In this document: positions 55,966 through 64,000 of the stretch, piece after piece
Position numbering within the stretch: position 1 is the first letter of the stretch
Layout of the letters: each line of letters begins with the position of its first letter
Assembly (NCBI GenBank): GCA_009602725.1
Contig: WELB01000015.1
Span: 630,391 to 694,390, forward strand
Length of the DNA: 64,000 nt
Source of the DNA: Spirogloea muscicola
Taxonomy: Eukaryota; Streptophyta; Zygnematophyceae; Spirogloeales; Spirogloeaceae
Direction of reading: 5' to 3'
Position numbers and translations under genes: made by a program
The notes under the pieces: generated by a model
What the model saw: only the letters and a program-made list of their open reading frames with translations
What the model was told of the DNA's origin: nothing
Databases searched by the model: none

Positions 55966-58464
55966 CTACTCAGTTGTCAACCCACAGCATGCTAGCGCCA
56001 ATTGAATATCTCTGGGAATACTTAACCTGAACGTGATCCTGGCATCCGAAGATGGGTGCTTAAGTGTCAGCTCCGCTGCATGCAGCGCTTGTCTCTGCAG
56101 AGGGCCCTTGCCGTCTCCACACCTCCTGATCTCCAACTCACTTGCCTCCAAGGAGAGGTACCGGATCCTAGTAGTACTTCCAACTGTGGTATGTGGTCTA
56201 CAATTTGATGACAAGTTTGGATGTAGAGGAGGCTCAGAGGACGTTGGCAGGACATTGATCAAGGATGACTGCTATCTTTCCTCCGTCATGTCGTTGGGTA
56301 TGTCCCCAGAAGTTGTAGTCTCCAAGTCAGGCCTCATCGAGGACGCAGTAGCAGGATCCCCTAGCAAGGGTCCATAGGTGCCGTCCCAGAAGAGAGGGCA
56401 GACGCCGTAGATCTCGTCGCACACAATGGGCAGGCCGACGTGCTGCAGATGCACCCGGATCTGATGGGTTCTTCCAGTGAGTAACTGAGCCTCAAGGAGG
56501 GACGTGCTGCAGGCACAACAACCCAGGAGGATGATAAGGGGACCATCACTATCTGCATAGGGCCCAATTGTGCAGACCATAAGTACTTGCAAGGGCTAGT
56601 AAGAGTATGTCAGAAGCTGCTTGCGGCAGCATGAAAGGCTTAGGTCCATGTGATGCCTTCGGTCATGCAGGGCAAATACCGCAAGAGGTATCTTAGCATA
56701 TGTGAACATCCAACACAAGTACTCAGCTGGCAGACAACAACTTGAATCATCAATGATTGCTTCTCCAGCTAGCTCAAACAATTGCGCAGGCCATATCAGT
56801 AGCGCACTCACTTGGTGCTTTGATTTGAGGAAAGCGTCCGGAAGCTTGTGATGGCTTTTTGACCAGTCGGCGAGACCTTTCGAGCAAATCGATGCTCCAT
56901 GTCTCGGCTTATTGGCGCCTCAACTTCGAAGTGAGGTCTTTCAGGTACTCCAACAACCACGACAAGGTATCGTTTATTAACCTGCAGTAACTCCCGGCAG
57001 TAACATTAAGTATTGCGCATGAAGTCAGAAATATAAGTGCAACCGGTCCACTTCACGACTTTCAGACCCCACATCAAATACATGTTGTCTACAACCTTGA
57101 TGAGTTCTATTAAACAGGAACATGTAGCTGAGCCATACTCTTTGCATGCTCGATCGCTCGACGAAAGCAGTGTGCTGACTCGTCGCATGACGTGGGGCAT
57201 ACTTGACCATCTTGGAGCTGTTGCGCAAGCGCTCTAGCCGCCATGATTGTTTTTGCAAAGCACAGAACTCCGCTTGTGTACATGTCAAGCCTATGGAGCG
57301 TGTATGGTTCCTTGCCCAGGTACCCCAGCTGCAAGTCATGCTGGCACTTAAATGAATTGACTAGTTGTGTAAGTACAAATATCCAGCCAACAACTTCGTT
57401 GCTCGTCCTGGTAGCCCACAATGCATCAATCTCACACACTCACATTGCATACATCACAACTTTCTACGCCTTTGTGATGCAGAGGACGACAAGGTGTCAT
57501 GGCAGCACACCACACGGTTTACTAGCGAGCCGCCGACAAAGCGATGGAGCGGCTCGTGCTTGATGCCCGCGGGTTTGTCCACCACCTGCCATCCTGATGA
57601 GATTTTGGAGCTGATGAGAGAAAGTTCGACTAGGAACGGGGTGAAGCCCGTTTTGCCTGGTCGTAGCACGAAGATCAGATTATTGTCAGCTAGTCGGAGC
57701 TCTGACAAGCTATCTGGGTAGCTAACCACAAACAATAAGGGTAAAAGGTCTTGGACATTGGGACTGCGACAGACATGGTGTGTTCAGCGTAAATTGCAGA
57801 CCTGCCAAAGTTCATCTGCAGATGACATTCTACCAAGCACATTGCTCCAGTCTCGCTTACTCCAAAAGAGGCCGGAGGCATTAATCTGATGGCGACTCAC
57901 GAGTACACAAGGCAGGCACGAGTGCTAATTGTCTGCTCTCACCCCTTCCTTACCTGCTCAGCTACAAGACTACTATGACCTTTGAAAATCATTAACCCTA
58001 AACACCTAACCCTTAACCTAACCCTAAGCCCTTAACCCCCCTTGACACCCTCCACCTAAAAGCTGAAATCCAGCTGCTCTCTACTCTCCAATCTTGAAGC
58101 TTTGACGATGACTCCTCTGCACCTCATTTTCTGCTGGTAATGAAGCTTCTTGCTGTGGGTCATGGGGGCTCACGAGGAGGTCATCGTCCTCGAAGATGAT
58201 GGCAAGGGGGCCACGGTCCACCACTAGCGCCGGCTTCTCCACCTTCGCTTGCAAGGAGCGCGAGCTCCTGCAAGGAGCGCCGGCGCTGCTGGGCGCCGCA
58301 GTCGTTGGGACCGCTCGGTCGGCCTCCATTGAGAGCTTCCTTTGAGACGAGAGCTGGAAAGCTAAACCCACTGCACCGCCGTGGCTGCGCAGCAGCCGCG
58401 CCACCTCCATTGGTGATGACTGCGGCAACATTTCATGGGCGAGACGTTCCCGCGAGTGGCCCAC
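55966..58464 (-). CDS. RluA-family RNA pseudouridine synthase
   Basis: Isomerises uridine in structured RNA. Exons: 58,464-58,174; 57,585-57,511; 57,328-57,203; 56,981-56,812; 56,506-(about 56,430 or later); 56,094-55,966. Parts: a 97-residue N-terminal region ending IIFEDDDLL, then [36 protein letters not shown] (the catalytic Asp is in HRLD), [44 protein letters not shown], and at the C-terminus [20 protein letters not shown] and [14 protein letters not shown]. These are the RluA motifs in order. The RNA target and organelle are unknown: the N-terminus is not a clear transit peptide. The 3' limit of exon 5 is uncertain, and an extra exon may lie between 56,430 and 56,094. Telomere-like tracts lie 41 bp before the ATG and in intron 1. 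Confidence 0.88.
57993..58040. repeat. Telomere-like tract in intron 1 of the RluA gene
   Basis: AACCCTAAACACCTAACCCTTAACCTAACCC-type units over about 48 bp, within the first intron (58,173-57,586). On the gene's sense strand it is G-rich. Confidence 0.8.
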
Positions 58465-58504
58465 GCCAAGCCTTACAGTCTGGTGAACGTCTGTGGCGAT
58501 AGGT

Positions 58505-58547
58505 CCAGGGTTTGGGGTTTTGGGAGAGGGTGTGGAGGGTTCAGGGT
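58505..58547. repeat. Telomere-like tract upstream of the RluA start
   Basis: Plus-strand CCAGGGTTTGGGGTTTTGGG and GGAGGGTTCAGGG. In the gene's sense direction it is C-rich (CCCTGAACCC, AACCCCAAACCCTGG) and begins 41 bp before the ATG at 58,464. Confidence 0.75.
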
Positions 58548-58559
58548 GCTGGCTCGCTC

Positions 58560-59600
58560 AGGTCCTTGAGTGAAATCAGAAATGTTCACGTTGCTAAATG
58601 ATGTTTCAAATTCTCTCACCGTCCATCTGCCAGAGGAACACTTAGCTTATGAGCCACTTGTACTTGTCGGACTAAGCACTCGTAAGGCGCAGCGGAAGTG
58701 ACCAACTAAAATGTCCCTTGCCACAGAAGCATGCCGCTAAATGCACAATCTCCGGACCATGAGGTCCAAGCCAGATCAAAGGCAAGCATTAACAGTACTT
58801 GAGTGCAACCCTTGAGAGGCAAAATAGCGGTGCGTGTGGAAGGGATAACGTTGTGGCAATCTGACAAACGCTAGTCCGAGGATGTATGCATGAACAACTT
58901 GCCAATGCTGGCTTCTCATTCTTGTATTTCAACTGCAGGCTTTTCAGCCATGCAGTTTGAGTGCCTTCTGAGCACCTGGCACGAAAGGCCTTACTTGTTG
59001 GCTAGCAGAAGCACCAGAGCAAGCGGCTAACTTTCACTACCCCACCTCCCTACCGTTGCCTATCCCCATGTATAGTCAGCTTATAGTTACGCTCCATGCA
59101 TGATGCTTGACTGACTCGCATATCATACCCCACTCATTGGCAGCAATTATTCTGTAATTTGGAGTCTTTTAAGGCTAAGCCATCAGAAAGCTGAAATACG
59201 AAACATTCTGATTCTATCTGAATATGTGCTTCTTAGCCGACTTCGTTGATGTCCGTGCTGCTATTGCTTTTCTGCTACTAACTATCAGGGTGACCTATTA
59301 CAAACTGCATCTATGAAAATGAGCTGCTGAATTATGCGTTGGATTCCTGCAGCCACTTTGAACCATGCCACTATCCCTTTTACTTTGACGGACTTTTGAC
59401 TTTGCACTGTGGCATTATCCTTGTAACTTTGTCATTGAATGCAACCCTTGACTTGCGTGCAAGAGCAAAGCTTCCTCTGACGAGCTCATGGTTCTGTAGG
59501 GTGCCTTCAAGCTAAGATGTGGAAAGCTATGGCAGTCAAGCGAGCAAGCAACCACTGAAGGATAACCGCCCCTAACCCCTAGACAACAGCCGCCTCTTGT
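58560..59600. other. Intergenic, nothing recognised
   Basis: AT-richer, ordinary sequence with no coding signal or repeat family noticed. A minus-strand hairpin-module remnant (GCGACAGCTGTGATTGGCCAGCCC region) follows at 59,610-59,650. Confidence 0.5.
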
Positions 59601-60176
59601 CAGAGAGAGCCTCTTCCAGTAGAGGGCGACAGCTGTGATTGGCCAGCCCTCCCTGTCAGATGGCGTCAAGTGGGCTACCTTTTTCGGCCCGCTGGGGAAA
59701 GCCGTCCTATCCGTGCAGATAGGCAGTCTGACTTATCCGGAGCACCCCCCCGAGCAAATCCCCCCCCCACCAACCCCACCCACCCCCGGGGGGGAAAGTG
59801 CACATGTCGGCTTATTTTAAGCAACCGACCTCCGCAAGCTGACCGGCCGGCTGCGCAAGCTGCCCCGCCGCGGGACGCGTCAGCCGTCAGCCGTCAGCCG
59901 TCGGTCGTCAGCCGTCAGGGCCCCGCCGCCGGGTCTCGTGCCCACGTGGCGCCGCTGGCCGCCTCAGGGCCCCGGGCGTCAGCGCTGACTCTGCGCTGGA
60001 ACACAAGGCGGGCCGGCCGGTCGGCACATTCAAAAATCGCGCGGCAGCCCGGGGGCACGTGCGGGGCGCGTGGCCGTACGGCGGCCGGCTATTACGGGGT
60101 AGACGACAGGCTGGGCCCCACGCGGGCCCCGCACGCGCGCCACGCGTCGCGCGCGCCGCGCCCCGCCGACCCCCCG

Positions 60177-60588
60177 NNNNNNNNNNNNNNNNNNNNNNNN
60201 NNNNNNNNNNNNNNNNNNNNNNNNNNNNNNNNNNNNNNNNNNNNNNNNNNNNNNNNNNNNNNNNNNNNNNNNNNNNNNNNNNNNNNNNNNNNNNNNNNNN
60301 NNNNNNNNNNNNNNNNNNNNNNNNNNNNNNNNNNNNNNNNNNNNNNNNNNNNNNNNNNNNNNNNNNNNNNNNNNNNNNNNNNNNNNNNNNNNNNNNNNNN
60401 NNNNNNNNNNNNNNNNNNNNNNNNNNNNNNNNNNNNNNNNNNNNNNNNNNNNNNNNNNNNNNNNNNNNNNNNNNNNNNNNNNNNNNNNNNNNNNNNNNNN
60501 NNNNNNNNNNNNNNNNNNNNNNNNNNNNNNNNNNNNNNNNNNNNNNNNNNNNNNNNNNNNNNNNNNNNNNNNNNNNNNNNNNNNNNNN
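60177..60588. other. Assembly gap (412 N)
   Basis: A run of N inside very GC-rich sequence, between a promoter-like stretch (59,740-60,176) and a poly-Ala coding patch. Confidence 1.
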
Positions 60589-61859
60589 GCGCCGCGGCGC
60601 CGCCGCCGCCGCCAAGCCTGGCGCTGCTGCCAAGGCCGCCGCCGCTGCCGCCGCCGCCGCCGGGAAGCGCCAGACGACCGCCGCCCCCAAGGGCTCTGCG
60701 GCCATGAAGGGCCTCAAGGTGCGGAAGCCGCCTCCGCGTCCCGCCGCCGCTGCCGCCCTGGAGGCTGCTCTGCCGCGTTCGTGGCGCAGCGGGCCCAAGG
60801 CGAGGGCCCGCTGCGCTTTTCTTGATTGAAGGTCACAGGTTCGAATCCTGTAGAGTGCGGGACTGCAGAGGGACAGCAATCGTCAGCTCCACTCGAGCTC
60901 GGCGGCCCCTAGACGGACGACGAGAATGGCTACTGCCAGGGCCCTCCGCACCACTGGCTGCTGGCGCTATCCCTGCCGCTATCACTGCCTTTTCTTTCTC
61001 TTTGACAGACACAGGCTTAGAGCCATTCGATGAGTCTGGCAAATCAAAGGAGACGGATATAAGACTGCTGCTGTCGCTTTGGTCCTGGCTCTGGCGCTGG
61101 AGCTGGCGCCAGCCCGGGCGCTGAGCTGACGCTGACGCTGACGCTGACTTTGCAAGCTCTGCCAGGGCTCGTCACCGGCAGGCGGCCTTGTGGGCACCCC
61201 GGGCGGTGGCCTCCAGGATGGGTGGGGGCGGGCATTCCTAGATGTCCTGCCGGCGTCAAGCTCGACGCCCGAGGCACGGCGGGCTGCGGCGGCGCAGTCG
61301 GACTCGGATTCGGCCAGCAATGAGCGTCGGGGCGGCCGGCGCAAGGTGCGGTACGACGAGGAGCGCGTGCACCTCAAGCTCGCCGAGATCGAGCAGAAGC
61401 TCGAGCAGGTCTGCCCGCTGTCTTTGCCGCGGCTGTCAAATGCTGCAAGATGTTGAGGGTCGTGTTGAGTTTGCTGAAGACATCTTCACGGAAAATTAAC
61501 ATCACCGCGACCCCTCCATTACTCGCAACATGCTCTTGACAGGGTGGTGTTGATGTCTTTCATCTAAATATTCATATCTGATATGTAATGCTGTGGCTGA
61601 AAGTACAGCGCAAAAGAGTGACTTAGATGCATTGCCAGGAGGGTGCCGGTTGCTCCAACATTGGGGGCGCATTGCCAGCTCTGACGCTCTGCAGTCCCGC
61701 CACGGTCTGCAGCTGCGGCGGAAGAAGGAGAAGTACAAGCGGCGGCTGGACGAGATCCAGGCGCGCAAGGAGCAAGTTGCTGGGCCCATCAAGTGGGAGA
61801 GTCCTGGGTCAGTCTCGGCCGTTGCCTCGGCCGCAGCGACCGCCAGCCCGCATGCGTGA
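60589..61859 (+). CDS. Unknown basic/coiled-coil protein (partial)
   Basis: I do not recognise this protein. After the gap a frame reads KPGAAAK-A-rich, then GKRQTTAAPKGSAAMKGLK, ending at a donor (GTGCGG) at 60,719. Two clear 3' exons follow. Exon 61,242-61,408 (after GGCATTCCTAG) reads ...RRAAAAQSDSDSASNERRGG, RRKVRYDEERVHLKLAEIEQ, KLEQ. Exon 61,695-61,859 reads SRHGLQLRRKKEKYKRRLDE, IQARKEQVAGPIKWESPG and stops. They join in phase 0 and form a charged coiled coil. Middle exons between 60,719 and 61,241 are unresolved (TGLEPFDESGKSKETDI near 61,010-61,060 is a candidate). A nuclear or RNA-binding role would fit the composition, but is a guess. Confidence 0.5.
60784..60816. other. Perfect 13-bp inverted repeat followed by TTTT
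   Basis: Arms GCGCAGCGGGCCC (60,784-60,796) and GGGCCCGCTGCGC (60,804-60,816) with a 7-nt loop, then TTTTCTT. It overlaps an A-box-like TGGCGCAGCGGG (60,782-60,793). Twenty-odd bases on is a tRNA-type T-arm with an exact B-box, GGTTCGAATCC (60,838-60,848). No full tRNA cloverleaf can be folded. Confidence 0.6.
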
Positions 61860-63477
61860 GCTACTGCCGCCACGGCCTCCGACGCAGTCGCAAATTCGAG
61901 TTCGCCGCCAGGCCGGATCCACCGTGCAGCATGCCTTGCGGCATCGCTGTTTCCTGCGGAACAACTGGGCGCTACCCGGCCAACGAGAGTCCCACAACAT
62001 GGCGGGGAGCGTCTGCAGCAGTCCTTTCTGCATACCATCGTGGATCTTCGACTTTTGCCGCAGTAGATACCAGGTGCTTGCCTGCATGAGCGCACTGCCC
62101 CAGCCTCCGCCGCTGCCCCTCAGGCGGTGGGCAGTGCGTCCATCCAGCCTCGCGCCTCCTATCTGCCTGCTGAGCAATTGCCGGGAAAACCTCGCTCTCC
62201 CCCCCCCCTTTCACAGATCCTCTTTCCCCTCCTCATTCAGCTTCTCGCATTGCTGCTCTAGGTAGTCATGATGATTCGGGTCACAATGCCTTCGTCCAAG
62301 ACCACTGTAACTGCCTAGGCTGTGAGCGACCTGATGCAATGGACAACCGAGGATGCGTGATGCCGTAGCCATGTTTGAGTTGCATTGTATTTTGGTATCA
62401 CCTGCTTATTCTGATGTCAAGAGTGCTTCAAAAGCCATCAATGTGCTCGAGTTGGGCTCATCTGCGCAACTACTCTGACATCAGCCGGTTTTTCTGGGGC
62501 GGGAAAAGAAGCCAACCCTTTCTTTGGCGCAGTAACATGATGGATGCTCAGCCACAAACCGTTTGTCTCATCGTGCGACTCCCTATTGCACAGCAAGACG
62601 CTTGTGCATGCCTTAGTGGTTTCTTGTACTACAAAAGAGCATAAAATCTTGAGCTTGTCTTCAAGCGCTCCTTGAGGTTTGTGCTTGTTTCGTTGATATC
62701 ATGTGATATTTTCCCGTGATAGTTTTCCAATATTTAAGCCAGTGTAGTCTGCTTTGCTGCATATACAGGCCACATTGTTGCAAGCTTCCTTCTCAAATAT
62801 CACAGCTGCCCACCTATTATGAACTTGCGCGGGGTTGGCCCTTTGCACGTCCTTCTACTGTGTGGCCTGCTTGTCCTCACAACTACAAATCTGAGATACA
62901 GCCAGAGGTACTTTGCAACCTCTGTGTCCACTTCCATAGGACATTTTCACAAGCGCCTGAGCTGAGTCGCACTAATGGAAGCATGCAAGACAGCACAGTT
63001 AGAGAGAGTGAGATGCCCAAGCCAATCTTCAAGGGGCTTGCGCGTGGGAATTGTTCGGCTGGATGTGGGAGGCCTAGTGATGAGAGATGCTCTTTCAGGG
63101 GAGAGAAGGCAACGGCTGCGCAATGCCAGCCCTTTGACGATGGACAAGAGAAAGAGGCGTGATTCATGAGGCAAAAGTGAGGCCACAAGCCGAGCCAATA
63201 CTTCAAGCAAAAGGTGGAAGATTAAGTGGAAGAAACCAAGAATGGCATCATACAAAGCGAAAGCCTTAAAGTAAAAAGCAGGGCAAGACTAGATAGGGCT
63301 CGTGTACCAACCGACGAATGAGCAGAAGCTCTTCCAAAGGGTGCGACAATTGTGAAAAGCCTACAAAGAAGTCGAAAGTAGAAAACGAAGGAAATGAAGC
63401 GAGTGACCGCTGCGCTGCGGTGGGCGCTACATGACCCCTTTCCAGTACTCAGGCATCGAGTAGCGACCTTTATGTAT
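61860..63477. other. Intergenic, no gene supported
   Basis: GC-rich up to about 62,170, then AT-richer. Several frames of 80-200 codons have no recognisable domain or splice support. The first 300 bp may be the 3' untranslated region of the preceding gene. Confidence 0.4.
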
Positions 63478-63602
63478 TGACCCGTGGTTGCTGAGCGGGT
63501 GTATCTGCTGTAGATGGTGTACGTCTCCAGACGTAGATGTGCTTCCCTTTTGTGCTTGGCCACTTGGCCTTTTGTTTGTTTCAAATACACGAAATTTCTC
63601 TT
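63478..63602 (+). repeat. TTTCAAATACACGAAATTT-tailed repeat module
   Basis: Contains GAGCGGGTGTATCTGCTGTA, GATGTGCTTCCCTTTTGTGC, TTGGCCACTTGGCC and the tail TTTCAAATACACGAAATTT. It matches the modules at 2,728-2,825 and 54,443-54,536, and the minus-strand fragment at 9,575-9,660. Confidence 0.75.
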
Positions 63603-63677
63603 TTCAATGGCAATCGTCTAAACGGCGGCGGGAGGTAACGGCGTTAACCGAGGTAGCCGTCGCCCTAGGCTTCGCCT

Positions 63678-63696
63678 GAAACCCTAAACCTAAACC
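63678..63696. repeat. Telomere-like motif directly 5' of an ATG
   Basis: GAAACCCTAAACCTAAACC runs straight into the ATG at 63,697. It includes an exact plant telo-box core (AAACCCTAA). Confidence 0.8.
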
Positions 63697-63723
63697 ATGG
63701 CCGCGGCCATGGCCGTCGCCGCA

Positions 63724-63754
<31 letters not shown>

Positions 63755-63843
63755 CGGCGTGCGGGCCGCCGCGGGATGCGGCGGGAAACGTGGGCCTCCG
63801 ATGCCGGCACCCCGGCCGGCCGCTTGTAATGGCACATCCTTAG
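63697..63843 (+). CDS. Possible first exon, Ala/Gly-rich
   Basis: ATG at 63,697 opens MAAAMAVAAAGGGG... and GPPRDAAGNVGLRCRHPG before a possible donor (GTAATG at 63,826) or a stop at 63,841-63,843. The start lies right behind a telo-box, as in other genes here, which supports it being a real 5' end. The rest would lie beyond the window or downstream. No function can be assigned. Confidence 0.35.
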
Positions 63844-64000
63844 ATCCTGCTCTGGTCACTCAGCCGGTTGATCTTCCAATTCTCGGATTTGCCCCCTGGC
63901 CGGGCGCCACAGCACTTTCGGCGACTGCACGTGCGCGTCCCCTAGACCGGCCTGGACTGCCCCCGCCGACTCGCGTCTTTTCGGGACACGCGGTGACTTG

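Noticed and set aside
60775-60858. A canonical tRNA gene
   Set aside because: The T-arm and boxes are good, but no D-stem or anticodon stem with a proper loop can be formed. The region between is a perfect hairpin.
1-64000. CRISPR arrays, operons, ribosome-binding sites, bacterial origin
   Set aside because: Spliced genes and plant-type families throughout; no regularly spaced identical repeats with unique spacers. The only short tandem arrays are minisatellites.

Overview
The window is nuclear DNA from a green-lineage eukaryote, most likely a green alga. It has no operons. Its genes are cut into many short exons with GT-AG introns. Several encoded proteins are typical of plants: an NCA1-type catalase activator, an EREX-type PX protein, a stellacyanin-like phytocyanin and an LRR protein with an LRRNT_2 cap. 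Tracts of degenerate CCCTAAA/TTTAGGG (plant-type telomere motif) recur. A mitochondrial-type propionyl-CoA carboxylase beta gene argues against a land plant, as far as I know their metabolism. The species cannot be named from the sequence alone.

Layout. 1-5.2 kb: nested short interspersed repeats around a GC-rich island. 5.5-6.3 kb: 3' end of an unknown plus-strand gene. 6.4-14 kb: repeat island with a non-autonomous LTR retrotransposon fossil (8,645-11,163), a solo-LTR-like copy and two young SINE-like insertions. 14-16.8 kb: no firm gene, but a 38-bp minisatellite and a 267-bp tandem duplication. 16.8-20.35 kb (minus): secreted LRR protein with one repeat per exon. 20.5-24.3 kb: repeats and an LTR relic. 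24.83-24.92 kb (minus): start of a ubiquitin-like-domain gene cut by a gap. 25.7-28.8 kb (plus): UDP-glucuronate decarboxylase (UXS). 29.4-31.3 kb (minus): DPH7. 31.4-33 kb: repeats. 33.1-36 kb (minus): NCA1-like. 36.6-39.8 kb (plus): EREX-like PX protein. 40.6-42.8 kb (plus): DPB3/POLE4-like histone-fold protein. 44.0-50.6 kb (plus): PCCB, 21 exons. 50.9-53.1 kb (minus): phytocyanin. 53.9-55.4 kb: repeats. 56.0-58.5 kb (minus): RluA-type pseudouridine synthase. 60.6-61.9 kb (plus): unknown coiled-coil gene. 63.7 kb: possible first exon.

The genes are unrelated housekeeping and cell-surface genes in convergent (UXS/DPH7, PCCB/phytocyanin) or divergent (UBL/UXS, NCA1/EREX) pairs, not a pathway cluster. 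The most unusual signals are: (1) telomere-like tracts placed just 5' of the start codons of five genes; (2) a recently mobile SINE-like family with a fixed 3' stem-loop and about 10-bp target duplications; (3) an LTR element with intact 5-bp target duplications that carries younger repeats inside one LTR; (4) a 13-nt microexon in the phytocyanin; (5) a 4-bp unit loss that breaks DPH7. Three large N gaps (24,295-24,830; 35,944-36,329; 60,177-60,588) fall in GC-rich first-exon or promoter sequence and hide parts of at least three genes. Exon limits below were read by eye from reading frame, splice phase and family similarity.
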